Shown: one piece after another, positions 34,379 to 43,070 of the stretch
Numbering within the stretch: the first letter of the stretch is position 1
Layout of the letters: each line of letters opens with the position of its first letter
Assembly: GCA_029287235.1 (NCBI GenBank)
Contig: JARFRM010000213.1
Coordinates: 1-46,916 of the forward strand
DNA from: Thermoanaerobaculales bacterium
GTDB lineage: Bacteria; Acidobacteriota; Thermoanaerobaculia; Thermoanaerobaculales; Sulfomarinibacteraceae
Reading direction: 5' to 3'
Length of the DNA stretch: 46,916 nt
Program-made: the position numbers and the translations under genes
Notes under the pieces: generated by a model
Databases searched by the model: none
Told to the model about the DNA's origin: nothing
What the model saw: only the letters and a program-made list of their open reading frames with translations

Positions 34379-35516
34379 GGATTCGCTCCAAACGATCGAC
34401 GTGGGTCGACACCGAGAACTGTGATCTCGCTCGATCGGCTGCCGCGCTGCCGAGCCTCCTGCGAATCTCGGCACTGCGGGCCAACTCCACGATCCGGTCA
34501 CCAAGAGCCTCCGCCGCTCCCGGCTCCACCATGAATCCGGTCCCACCATCGACCACCATTTCAGGAACCCCACCGGTGCGGGTGGCGATGACCGGACGCG
34601 CGGCGGCCATGGCCTCCATGATCACTCTCGGCAGTGAGTCGGGCCAGATGCTCGAGAACGCCACCACGTCAACCGCGGCCAGGAGCCTGAAGATGTCGTC
34701 CACCGGCGGTATCAGGTGGAAATGATCGGTTTTGGGCGAGGCGGCGATCCGGCGGCGCACGGCGTCGATCTCGGCGGCGGGCCCGTAGGTGGCGAGAACA
34801 ACGTGGAGATCGGGGATGCTTCTCAGCGCGTGCTCGGCGGCGGCGACCAGATCAGAGACGCCCTTGTGGACCGCCATCCCGCCGAGAAACCCAACCATCA
34901 GACCCTCGGTCGGCAGACCCAGACCGGCCCGGGCCGTGACGCTGTCGTCGATCCGATCGGGCACATCGACTCCGTTGTGAACCACTGAGACCCGGTCCCC
35001 GAGCCCCTCGTCTCGGATCCAGCCCGCCACCGCTTCACTCACCGCCACGATCCGGCTCGCGTCTCGGGCAAGTCGCCGAGCGAACCAGGTTCGGCGACGG
35101 CCGGGCGGCAGGATCTCGCGCACGTGCCACACCACCGGCAGACCGAGGGCGCGAGCCGCAGCCGCCCCCTTGAGCTGGGGCAGACAGTTGACATAGACCA
35201 CATCCGGCCAATATCGATCCAGCCAGACCATCATTCGGCGGGTTCCGGTGTCGGGCATGCGCCAGCGCAGATAGCGCAGAATCTGTTTCGGTGCCGGCTG
35301 CGGCCCCCACTGGACGAGCCAGCACGCGCGCGAGGGAATGGCGGCCACCTCCACCCCCGCACCCTCGAGCCCATCGGCAAGACTCCACGGACCGGGTGCG
35401 ATGACGGCGGTTTCGTGGCCCCGCTCCGCCAGCGCCTCGACGAGGAAGGCGAGACTTTTCTCGGCGCCGGTGGGAGCGCCGGTCGAGGCGAGATGGGAGA
35501 TTCCCGCGAGCTTCAC
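34356..35516 (-). CDS. Glycosyltransferase family 4
   Basis: A 386-residue GT-B enzyme. The acceptor loop is GAPTGAEKSLAFLVEAL, the Rossmann donor domain begins at about GLMVGFLGGMAVHKG (family sugar-binding loop), and the C-terminal motif is SIWPDSLPRVIMEAMAAARPVIATRTGGVPEMV. The start is GTG 35516, overlapping the stop of asnB as GTGA. It lies in an operon with asnB, between it and the convergent TMTC-like gene. Confidence 0.93.
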   Translation of the reverse strand: MKLAGISHLASTGAPTGAEKSLAFLVEALAERGHETAVIAPGPWSLADGLEGAGVEVAAIPSRACWLVQWGPQPAPKQILRYLRWRMPDTGTRRMMVWLDRYWPDVVYVNCLPQLKGAAAARALGLPVVWHVREILPPGRRRTWFARRLARDASRIVAVSEAVAGWIRDEGLGDRVSVVHNGVDVPDRIDDSVTARAGLGLPTEGLMVGFLGGMAVHKGVSDLVAAAEHALRSIPDLHVVLATYGPAAEIDAVRRRIAASPKTDHFHLIPPVDDIFRLLAAVDVVAFSSIWPDSLPRVIMEAMAAARPVIATRTGGVPEMVVDGGTGFMVEPGAAEALGDRIVELARSAEIRRRLGSAAADRARSQFSVSTHVDRLERILSEAADG

Positions 35517-37393
35517 CAGGAGATCTCCTCCGGTCGCCCATCGAGGCGCCGCTGCCAGCTCTCGAGCACCATCAGGGTCCACAGAGCGGTGCCGTGGTCC
35601 CGCCGCCCCTCGATGTGCTCATCGAAGATCCTCTTCACCACATCGGGCTCGAAGAGTCCTCGCCGGCGGACGCTCTCGGGCGCCAGCAGATCGTCGGCCG
35701 CCGATCGGAGATCAGCCCGCAGCCACGGACCGATAGGGGTGGCGAAGGCCTGTTTGCGCCGGGTCGCGGCGGTCTGCGGGATCACGCCTTTCACGGCGCG
35801 CCGCAGCAGGACCTTGTCACGCATCAATGTCGCCTTGACCCGGCCCGGGAGAGGCAGCACGAAATCAGCCACCTCGTTGTCGAGGAAGGGGACCCTCACC
35901 TCCAGCGAATGCGCCATGCTCATCCGATCAACCTTGGGCAGGAGGTCGCCCGGCAGGAAGCTCTCGCGATCGGTGGCGAGGCGGCCGTTGACCGGATCGG
36001 CCCGGTCAAAGCGCAGCCAGCGGTCGGCGAGATCAGCGAGCGAACCGAGCATGGCCTCCTCGCTCGCCAGGGAGGCGGTGGTCAGTTCATCGATCTCGAC
36101 GGCGGTGAAGATCCTCCCCCAGTGGAGCTGGCGGGCGAGGCCCGGCGTCATCCGGGACCGCTCCAGAACCCTCTCCGACGGGGTCCGTCCAACGAGCCTC
36201 ATGGCCATGGGCACGCACCGCCTACCGGGAGCGCCGAGAAGATCGAAGGCGACATCGAAACGCTGGCGCTCGTAGCCGCCGAAGATCTCATCGGCACCCT
36301 CACCGGACAGCGCAACCGTCACTCTGTCGCGGGCGAGCCGCGACATGTACCAGGTCGGAATGGCGGTGCAGTCGGCGTTGGGTGTGTCGAGCCCATCGAG
36401 GATCGCGTCCAGATCACGCGCCACGGTGACCGGGTTCATGACGAGCTCGTGGTGGTCGCTACCCAGGTGCTCGGCCACTGCTCTCGCCGCCGGAAGCTCG
36501 GAGACCGCCCCCGGGCCCTCGAATCCGACCGAAAAGGTGCTCAACGCCCCCGAGACCGATCGTTGTGCCAGCGCCGAAACGGTGGATGAGTCCACCCCCC
36601 CCGAGAGAAACACACCCACCGGAACATCGGCGACGAGCTGGCGCTCGACGGCTTTGCCCAGCAACTCCCGGAGCTCCGCCGCCGCGTCGGCCGGCACCGT
36701 CGCCCGATCCTCGGGCCCCGGTGGCCGCCAATAGGATCGGAGCCTCTCGCCGCCACCCTCCTCGAAACTCAGCACCGATGCCGCCGGCACCGCTCGCACT
36801 CCATCGAGAAGAGTCCCGTTGGGCGACGGAAAGCCGAGGGCGAGATAGTGCCTCAGCTCGACGGGATCGATCTCCAATCGAGCGGGGAAACCACCGGCCA
36901 GGAGGGCGCGCAGCTCGGAAGCGAAAGCGATCCCGGCGCCTTCCCGGCACCAGAAGAGGGGTTTGATGCCGAATCGGTCCCGGGCGAGATGGAGCACCCG
37001 CTCGCGCCCATCCCACAGCGCCAGGGCGAACATCCCATTGAGCCGCGCGAGGCAGCCGATCCCTTCCTCGACATAGAGCCTGAGCACCACCTCGACATCA
37101 CCGCGGCTTTGAAAACTGTGGCCCTTGGCCTCGAGCTCCGTCCGCAGTTCACGGAAGTTGTAGATCTCACCGTTGAGAATGATGGCGATGGGACCGTCTG
37201 TGAGCACGATGGGCTGCTGCCCGGTCTCCAGATCGATGACCGACAGCCGGCGAAAACCCAAGGAAACACCCTCGTCGTCGAAGAACCCCTCATCGTCCGG
37301 ACCACGGTGAACCAGCTGTCGGGTCATGGCCCGAACCCGCCGCGACCGTTCGTCGCGGTCCATCGCACCCAGGATTCCGGCTATTCCGCACAT
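35513..37393 (-). CDS. asnB: Asparagine synthase (glutamine-hydrolysing)
   Basis: A 626-residue class II amidotransferase. The N-terminal Ntn domain has the nucleophile Cys2 in MCGIAGILG, the C-terminal synthetase domain has the PP-loop GVFLSGGVDSSTVSAL. In E. coli AsnB it makes asparagine from aspartate using glutamine. Such enzymes are common in polysaccharide loci, where they may amidate sugar acids, so its acceptor here is uncertain. It is followed by the GT4 gene with a 4-bp overlap. A 144-bp gap separates it from the radical SAM gene, with no clear feature. Confidence 0.94.
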   Translation of the reverse strand: MCGIAGILGAMDRDERSRRVRAMTRQLVHRGPDDEGFFDDEGVSLGFRRLSVIDLETGQQPIVLTDGPIAIILNGEIYNFRELRTELEAKGHSFQSRGDVEVVLRLYVEEGIGCLARLNGMFALALWDGRERVLHLARDRFGIKPLFWCREGAGIAFASELRALLAGGFPARLEIDPVELRHYLALGFPSPNGTLLDGVRAVPAASVLSFEEGGGERLRSYWRPPGPEDRATVPADAAAELRELLGKAVERQLVADVPVGVFLSGGVDSSTVSALAQRSVSGALSTFSVGFEGPGAVSELPAARAVAEHLGSDHHELVMNPVTVARDLDAILDGLDTPNADCTAIPTWYMSRLARDRVTVALSGEGADEIFGGYERQRFDVAFDLLGAPGRRCVPMAMRLVGRTPSERVLERSRMTPGLARQLHWGRIFTAVEIDELTTASLASEEAMLGSLADLADRWLRFDRADPVNGRLATDRESFLPGDLLPKVDRMSMAHSLEVRVPFLDNEVADFVLPLPGRVKATLMRDKVLLRRAVKGVIPQTAATRRKQAFATPIGPWLRADLRSAADDLLAPESVRRRGLFEPDVVKRIFDEHIEGRRDHGTALWTLMVLESWQRRLDGRPEEISW

Positions 37394-37537
37394 CTCAGAC
37401 TGCCGATCGATCCATCATGACGCGACACCCAACCGAGCACAACCAGAGGATCGGGGAGCGATCGGCCGACCGACGCGGATCGCCCGTCCTCCGCGCAACG
37501 GGAAATCGCACACCGCCACCAGGCCGTCGGTAACCTC

Positions 37538-38632
37538 TCAGTCCGCGGACCGACTGTTCGGTTCCCATTCGGGCATGTGCCACACCAGCTCGGTGTAGCG
37601 GCGACACAACTGATCGAGCTTCTGGTCGGCGAGAAACCGGTCGTCGATACCGAGGAGCTCGTCCACCGGCGGTTCGAGATAGATGACTGTCGGGTTGTTC
37701 TGCAGCTCTTCTCGACGGCGGACAAGCGTCGATTTGAGCTTTCGCGACGTCCTTTCGATGGTCTCCTTCCAGAACGGATCTTCGGTGTTTCCGCCGATCC
37801 GCTGGACGGTCTGGGCATCGAAGAAGTGAATCTGTGGCGGGCTCAAATCCAACGCCCATTTCAAGAACGGGTTGATCTCGTGAATCGCCGTTGGGGTGAT
37901 CAGATACTTTGGTGCCACAGCAACCGAACCTCGGCGTAGGAGCTCCTCTGTGAAGGCCTTCGCGTGTTCGACACGCAAACCCATGTTGTTCTCGTATGTC
38001 TCCGGTTGGAACCCGACGAACGACACTGTGACCACCGAGAACAACTCCTCGACCTTGTCCACCCAGGCGATCGGCACGTTCCCGTTGGTGACCAGGTTGA
38101 GCTGGATCTCCGGATGGCGTTGCTTGACGTCCCTCAGCCATCGCATCGACTCTTTCTGTACCAGCACCTCGCCACCCTGCACGATCAGGGTCTCCGGCCG
38201 CACCTCGTCGATGAGCCGTGAGAGTTCCTCGTAACGGTCCCACTCCTGGTCCCACATCGGCGCGTCGACGCAGCACACCGAGCACGTCGCCTGGCAGGCG
38301 AGAGAGAACTCGATGTTGAAACCACGGAGACGCTCATCGTCCCGCGCCGATCGCAAACGGTATCCATGGCACGAGCACGGTTCGGAGAATCGACGCATCT
38401 TGTCCATGAGGTCCGGGTCGTTGATGCTCCCGATTCGGTGGTGTTCGCCGCCCCCCGATCTGCAGCAGGGATAGACGTCGCCTTCGTGTGTGACAAAGGG
38501 GAAATCGTAGTGGCATGCCCGCTCGGGCAGATTGGGATCCGGAGCACTTCGATCGTAGCGCCACCTGCGAATGCTGGCGAGGACCTGGGGTCCGAGAAGA
38601 GTTTTCACTACCTGGCGGGTGCGGTGCAGCAT
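37538..38632 (-). CDS. Radical SAM protein with cysteine-rich SPASM-like N-terminus
   Basis: A 364-residue radical SAM protein. The cluster motif is Cys113, Cys117 and Cys120 in SLACQATCSVC. Upstream of it, the first 90 residues carry Cys40, Cys56, Cys57, Cys86 and Cys88, including the stretch GDVYPCC and GSINDPDL that resemble a SPASM/twitch cluster-binding domain, which normally follows the core. The rest is a partial TIM barrel (TLIVQGGEVLVQKESMRWL, NLVTNGN). It lies in the glycan locus, so a sugar or peptide modification is possible. The ATG at 38632 has GAGG about ten bases upstream. The substrate is not known. Confidence 0.82.
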   Translation of the reverse strand: MLHRTRQVVKTLLGPQVLASIRRWRYDRSAPDPNLPERACHYDFPFVTHEGDVYPCCRSGGGEHHRIGSINDPDLMDKMRRFSEPCSCHGYRLRSARDDERLRGFNIEFSLACQATCSVCCVDAPMWDQEWDRYEELSRLIDEVRPETLIVQGGEVLVQKESMRWLRDVKQRHPEIQLNLVTNGNVPIAWVDKVEELFSVVTVSFVGFQPETYENNMGLRVEHAKAFTEELLRRGSVAVAPKYLITPTAIHEINPFLKWALDLSPPQIHFFDAQTVQRIGGNTEDPFWKETIERTSRKLKSTLVRRREELQNNPTVIYLEPPVDELLGIDDRFLADQKLDQLCRRYTELVWHMPEWEPNSRSAD

Positions 38633-38695
38633 GCGCGAAAATCCTCGTTCGTGGGTGAGTCTCGGGGGGCCGGAGGGTCCATCGAGCTGATGGCG

Positions 38696-38704
38696 AGTAT
38701 ACCA
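38696..38704 (-). promoter_or_regulatory. Extended -10 promoter candidate for the radical SAM gene
   Basis: On the minus strand TGGTATACT (38704-38696) matches the extended -10 form. It lies in a locally AT-rich stretch, 64 bases upstream of the ATG at 38632. No strong -35 is seen. The gap from the upstream GT4 gene is 242 bp (38633-38874) and otherwise shows no gene. Confidence 0.4.
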
Positions 38705-38874
38705 CCTTTCTCTTTGAACACCGATTGTAAATCAATTGGTGACAAAAGGTTAGATGAATCAACTTCGTCTCGGAAACGACGGCCCCGGCCCTGATCACCG
38801 GCAATATCGAGACGACGTCGCTGCCCAGGAGCGTCTGATGAAACACCGGGTTCGGTCTGATGAGGCCACCTGGT

Positions 38875-39939
38875 TCAGTCGAGTAGACCGTCGATGATCT
38901 CCGCCATCTTCGAGCCCACGAGATCGAGGGAGTATCTCTCCTCGACCACCCCTCGCGCCTTCAGACCCATCGTTGATCTCAGCTCCGGATCTCGAGTGAG
39001 GCGGAGAAGGTTCTCGACCCACTCGTCTTCGTTTGACGCGAACTCTCCACTCACCCCCGGCTCGACGATCTCGCGGTTCATTCCCACCGGTGACAGCACC
39101 ACGGGCAGTCCCATGGCCATGCACTGGAGTGCCTTGTAGCTGCACTTGCCTCGATTCCAGGGCGTGTCCTCGAGCGGCATCAATCCGATGTCGAAATCCT
39201 CCAGACAGGCCGCTTCCCGATCGATGGTGAACCGCTCGAAATCGATCGGCAGATCGCATGGAGGTGGTTCTCCGTTGGACACCACCTTGAGCCTCACCGC
39301 CGGATTCTCGGCCAGGACCCGTCGGAAGACCGGCAGCAGGTGGGTCCACTGCACAAGATTGCCGGCGGTCCCGATCCAGCCGAGAACACACCGTTCGCGA
39401 GGCCCTCCGCCCTCGGCGGGCTTGAAGATCCCGGTATCGACACCGGTCGGGAGGACCACGGTTCGACCGGAGGGGCCGGCTTCAGCGAGATGGTCGTTTC
39501 CGGCAATGATGAGATCAGCGGCGGCCACCGTTGCCTGAAAGTTCCGACGGTACCTCCTCTTGGCCTTCCCGCTCTGAGGTTCATCGGGCGAGGGAAGATA
39601 GACGGCATCGTCATACTCGTACACGACCTTGGAGGCGACCCGTCGCAGCAGCCTTGCGGTCACTCCAGGAAAGGTCTTGCGGTAGACCACCACCACCTCC
39701 GCCCTCGAGGCGGCAGCCAGATCCCGCACCAGCTCCACCGGCCGCAGTCCCCAACGCCTCCGGAGCCGGTTTGGATCGACCCCGATGGGGACCAGGGCCT
39801 CGACCCCAAGACCCCGGTCTTCAAGGTATGGCCTGTACGCCATCGCCCGGAGTCGGGTTCCCGGGTTCGCGCGATCCCCAACAGTGAGGAAGAGCACCCT
39901 GGACGGCGCTTTCACCACTGCTGTCTCAGCTCGATTCAT
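38875..39939 (-). CDS. Glycosyltransferase family 4 (GT-B)
   Basis: A 354-residue glycosyltransferase. It opens SRVLFLTVGDRANPGTRLRA, has YEYDDAVYLPSP, a loop VLGWIGTAGNLVQW, and the C-terminal region DFDIGLMPLEDTPWNRGKCS followed by YKALQCMAMGLPVVLSPVG, typical of GT4/Glyco_trans_1 in exopolysaccharide loci. The ATG at 39939 overlaps the stop of the fucose-synthase gene by four bases. Confidence 0.9.
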   Translation of the reverse strand: MNRAETAVVKAPSRVLFLTVGDRANPGTRLRAMAYRPYLEDRGLGVEALVPIGVDPNRLRRRWGLRPVELVRDLAAASRAEVVVVYRKTFPGVTARLLRRVASKVVYEYDDAVYLPSPDEPQSGKAKRRYRRNFQATVAAADLIIAGNDHLAEAGPSGRTVVLPTGVDTGIFKPAEGGGPRERCVLGWIGTAGNLVQWTHLLPVFRRVLAENPAVRLKVVSNGEPPPCDLPIDFERFTIDREAACLEDFDIGLMPLEDTPWNRGKCSYKALQCMAMGLPVVLSPVGMNREIVEPGVSGEFASNEDEWVENLLRLTRDPELRSTMGLKARGVVEERYSLDLVGSKMAEIIDGLLD

Positions 39940-40874
39940 GTCTGATTTTCGAGGAACCACCGATAGGTCTGCTCGACACCATCACCGAGCTCGAGCCGAT
40001 GGCTCCAACCGAGCTCGTGCAGGCGACTGACATCGAGGAGTTTCTGAGGCATACCGTCGGGCTTCGACACATCGAAGACGATCCTCGCCTCGGGGTACAC
40101 GATCGAGGCAACGAGCTCGGCCAGCTCGCGAATGCTCAGATCGACCCCGGTTCCCACGTTGACGTGTTCCGCCTCATCGTAGCGACGCATGAGATGAACG
40201 CAGGCATCCGCCAGATCATCGACATGTAGAAACTCACGCCGTGGCGAACCCGTGCCCCAGAGGACCACCTCTCCGCTCCCCGTCACCTTGGCCTCGTGGA
40301 AGCGACGAATCAACGCCGGCAGCACGTGCGAGCTCTCGAGATCAAAGTTGTCGTTGGGGCCGTAGAGATTGGTGGGCATGGCCGAGATGAAATCGCAGCC
40401 GTACTGTTCCCGGTAGGCCTGGCAGAGCTTGATCCCGGCGATCTTGGCCACCGCATACGACTCGTTGGTGGGTTCCAGGGGCCCGGAGAGCAGGTACTCC
40501 TCACGCATGGGCTGTGGACACTCACGCGGATAGATGCACGAAGATCCCAGGTAGAGCAACCGCTTGACGTCGTAGAGGTGGGCGGCGTGGACCACCGTCG
40601 CGTGGATCATCATGTTGTCGTAGATGAACTCGGCCGGCCGGGTGGAGTTGGCGAGAATCCCCCCCACCGTACCGGCGACCAGAAGTACGAACTCGGGCCG
40701 GTTGGCCTTGAACCAGTAGTTCACCGCCGCCTGGTCACGCAGATCGAGCTGGTCGCGGGTGGCGGTGAGCACCGAGTCGAAGCCCTCGTCCTCGAGCCGT
40801 CGGACCAGGGCCGAGCCTACCAGACCGGTGTGACCGGCGATGAAGATTCGGGCGGAGGTCGTCAGCTCGTCCAT
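39936..40874 (-). CDS. fcl: GDP-L-fucose synthase
   Basis: A 312-residue short-chain dehydrogenase/epimerase-reductase that turns GDP-4-keto-6-deoxymannose into GDP-L-fucose. The cofactor loop is GHTGLVG (14-20), the catalytic triad region is SSC at 111-113 with Tyr140 and Lys144 in ESYAVAK, and the substrate stretch is SCIYPRECPQPMREEYLL. The ATG at 40874 fits the family N-terminus. GDP-mannose dehydratase (gmd), the usual partner, is not in the window. It is coupled to the downstream GT4 by an ATGA overlap. Confidence 0.94.
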   Translation of the reverse strand: MDELTTSARIFIAGHTGLVGSALVRRLEDEGFDSVLTATRDQLDLRDQAAVNYWFKANRPEFVLLVAGTVGGILANSTRPAEFIYDNMMIHATVVHAAHLYDVKRLLYLGSSCIYPRECPQPMREEYLLSGPLEPTNESYAVAKIAGIKLCQAYREQYGCDFISAMPTNLYGPNDNFDLESSHVLPALIRRFHEAKVTGSGEVVLWGTGSPRREFLHVDDLADACVHLMRRYDEAEHVNVGTGVDLSIRELAELVASIVYPEARIVFDVSKPDGMPQKLLDVSRLHELGWSHRLELGDGVEQTYRWFLENQT

Positions 40875-40965
40875 TGGTGCTTCATTTTCCCATAGCTGGG
40901 CCGTTCCTGCGCGGAGATTGCCTCGATCGGGCCCGCCGAACACCGATACTCGACCCGGACAAAGC

Positions 40966-40978
40966 TACAATCTCATCG
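40966..40978 (+). promoter_or_regulatory. -10 box directly ahead of a leaderless short ORF
   Basis: TACAAT (40966-40971) sits seven bases before an ATG at 40979. The same spacing is seen at selA (six) and the GntR gene (seven). No convincing -35 is present. The divergent fcl gene starts 92 bp away. Confidence 0.45.
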
Positions 40979-41026
40979 ATGGCAGTCCACTCTCGACCCT
41001 CTGAACCGGCGTCCCGCGCGCTGTGA
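40979..41026 (+). CDS. Candidate 15-codon leader ORF coupled to GT2
   Basis: ATG 40979 opens a 15-residue frame (MAVHSRPSEPASRAL) whose TGA stop (41024-41026) overlaps the GTG start (41023) of the glycosyltransferase as GTGA. The ATG is seven bases after TACAAT, so the transcript would be nearly leaderless. The GTG of the glycosyltransferase has no Shine-Dalgarno, so ribosomes may reach it only by finishing this frame. The peptide has no recognisable domain. It could also be a chance frame within a 5' untranslated region, or an N-terminal mis-start. Confidence 0.4.
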   Translation: MAVHSRPSEPASRAL

Positions 41027-42057
41027 CCGAACCGGCCCCACCCCCGTTTCCACCTCCCCCGGACGGAAAATCCGGTTGGCCGTGGACCTCCGACGATGAC
41101 GCCAACCCGCTGAGGCCCGGTCCGCGCAACAACGCCGCGCCAAGGGTCACCGTCATCACTCCGTCGTTCAACCAGGCTGAATATCTCGAAGAGGCCATCC
41201 GGTCGGTGGTCCTACAGGATCACCCCAACCTCGAGTATCTCCTCCTCGATGGGGGCTCCAGCGACGGCTCGGTGGAGATCATCGAACGCTACGGACCCTG
41301 GATATCGTTCTGGGTGAGCGAGCCGGACGGCGGTCAGGCCGAGGCGATCAACACGGCCTTCAGGCGGGCCACCGGCGAGTTCATCTGCTGGCTCAACTCG
41401 GATGACGTGCTGTACCAGGGGTATGTCTCGCGGCGGGTAGCGGAGTTCGGCACCCGTGAGAAAATCGACCTGATCTACGGCGACATCGACATGGGATGGG
41501 ACAGTGGCGAACGCAGCATCCTCCACGGGGAGCCGCCGTTCTTTCTCGACATGCTGCGGACGCTCAGGGTTGCCGTACCCCAACAGGGCGCGATGTGGCG
41601 CCGGTCCACCGTTGAAAAACTCGGGGGACTCGACCCGCGATGGCGGGTGGTGCTCGATCGGGAGTTCTTTCTCCGGATCCTCCACCGCGGTGCTGCCGAG
41701 TACATTCCGGGCCTCTGCGGGTTCTTTCGTCAGCACGACGGGGCAAAGTCCATCGCCGAAGCTACGGCCTGGGTCAACGAGCTGCCCACCATGTACTCGG
41801 AACTCTTTGCCGAGGAGAACCTGGAGCCCTCGGTCAGACGGCTCGAGCGCGAAACCATGGCCACCGTTCACCTCCTCTGCTCCGACATTCTGCGCGCCGC
41901 CGGTCGATGGAGCGGCTCACTGATGCACATGGCCAAGGCCATGCGCTGGCACCCGACCCACGCCATTTCGAGTTTCTTCAGCGCGCGACTCGCGGGGCTT
42001 CGCCGTCGTTTTTCGGGTCAACCCGGCAGCACCGGCACCCGTCAGGAGCCGATGTGA
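41023..42057 (+). CDS. Glycosyltransferase family 2
   Basis: A 344-residue GT-A enzyme. After a proline-rich first 40 residues the domain begins PRVTVITPSFNQAEYLEEAI, followed by YLLLDGGSSDGSVEII, SEPDGGQAEAINTAF and the DxD-like NSDD in FICWLNSDDVLY. Such proteins use nucleotide sugars at the inner membrane. The start is GTG 41023, without a Shine-Dalgarno but overlapping the stop of a 15-codon ORF. It ends overlapping the methyltransferase start as GTGA. Confidence 0.9.
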   Translation: MTEPAPPPFPPPPDGKSGWPWTSDDDANPLRPGPRNNAAPRVTVITPSFNQAEYLEEAIRSVVLQDHPNLEYLLLDGGSSDGSVEIIERYGPWISFWVSEPDGGQAEAINTAFRRATGEFICWLNSDDVLYQGYVSRRVAEFGTREKIDLIYGDIDMGWDSGERSILHGEPPFFLDMLRTLRVAVPQQGAMWRRSTVEKLGGLDPRWRVVLDREFFLRILHRGAAEYIPGLCGFFRQHDGAKSIAEATAWVNELPTMYSELFAEENLEPSVRRLERETMATVHLLCSDILRAAGRWSGSLMHMAKAMRWHPTHAISSFFSARLAGLRRRFSGQPGSTGTRQEPM

Positions 42058-43070
42058 ATCCGAAGGAAAAACCAACCACGGCGCCCCCTCTCGACGGGGC
42101 GGCCCAAACACCGACGACAGGCGTCACCGAGAAGATCGAGAAGGTCGAACGCTGTCCGCTCTGCGGATCTCGCCGGCTCTCTCTCCAGTTCGTTGCCCAT
42201 GACACGCTCCACGGGATGCCGGGTGAATGGGGTGTGGTCGCGTGCTCCGACTGCCGCCTGATGTGGACGTCGCCCCGGCCGACCAGGGAGACCGTGGCTT
42301 CGTTCTACCCGGAGGAGTACCAACCCCATGGGGGGCACTTCGCCCCGGCATCGCCAGGGGATCGCGCCCCCCTCCTTCGACGTCTCGCAGGTCGTGTACT
42401 GGATCCGAAGGAGGTCGTCATCCCAGACCCTCACCGCCCACGGCGGGTGCTCGAAGTCGGTTGCGGGTCCGGGCGGGTTCTCGCCGAGCTCGCCGACAAG
42501 GGATGGGACGCACACGGTCTCGAGCCATCGGCGGCCGCCGTGGCCACTCTGAGGGCTCACCGCGATCTCCCGGTCCGGGTGGGCACGATTGAAGAAACGA
42601 CATACCCCTCGGGATCGTTTGATCTGATCGTCGCTTCGATGGTGCTCGAGCACCTGCATGACCCGATTGCCGACGTCGTCAAGCTCCGGAACTGGCTCTG
42701 TCCGGGCGGCCACCTCACCGGCTCGGTACCCAACTGCGCAAGTTGGGAGTTTCGCTTCTTCGGTGCCGAGTGGTTTGCCCTCCAGCTTCCGACCCACCTC
42801 TTTCACTTCACTCCATCGACCCTCACCCTCCTTCTCGAAAAGGCCGGATTCACACACATCCGCATCCACCACCAACGCAATGTGAGCAACCTGATGATCC
42901 ACTTCGGCCGATTCCTCGAAAAACACCGTCTTCCCTCGGCGAAGATCTTCCTCGACTACCCCACCATCGGTCCCCGTGCTCTCAGGCTTGTGGTCCGACC
43001 GGCCGCTTCGGTCCTCGCCTGGTCCCGACAGGCGGGGAGAATCTCGTTTGTTGCAAAGCGCAGCCCATGA
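42054..43070 (+). CDS. Class I SAM-dependent methyltransferase with zinc-like N-terminus
   Basis: A 338-residue protein. The N-terminal knuckle has Cys34, Cys37, Cys64 and Cys67 (CPLCGS and ACSDC). The Rossmann domain has motif I at VLEVGCGSGRVLAEL (132-146), and SFDLIVASMVLEHLHDP. The Cys-pair plus methyltransferase arrangement is common for sugar C- or O-methyltransferases in O-antigen loci. The start GTG 42054 overlaps the GT2 stop (GTGA) and has CAGGAG upstream. It overlaps the next GT4 gene start as ATGA. Substrate not known. Confidence 0.9.
   Translation: MNPKEKPTTAPPLDGAAQTPTTGVTEKIEKVERCPLCGSRRLSLQFVAHDTLHGMPGEWGVVACSDCRLMWTSPRPTRETVASFYPEEYQPHGGHFAPASPGDRAPLLRRLAGRVLDPKEVVIPDPHRPRRVLEVGCGSGRVLAELADKGWDAHGLEPSAAAVATLRAHRDLPVRVGTIEETTYPSGSFDLIVASMVLEHLHDPIADVVKLRNWLCPGGHLTGSVPNCASWEFRFFGAEWFALQLPTHLFHFTPSTLTLLLEKAGFTHIRIHHQRNVSNLMIHFGRFLEKHRLPSAKIFLDYPTIGPRALRLVVRPAASVLAWSRQAGRISFVAKRSP

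Noticed and set aside
35513-37393. Lasso-peptide-type cyclase
   Set aside because: It keeps the full N-terminal glutaminase with Cys2 and has normal AsnB length, and no precursor or protease gene is nearby.
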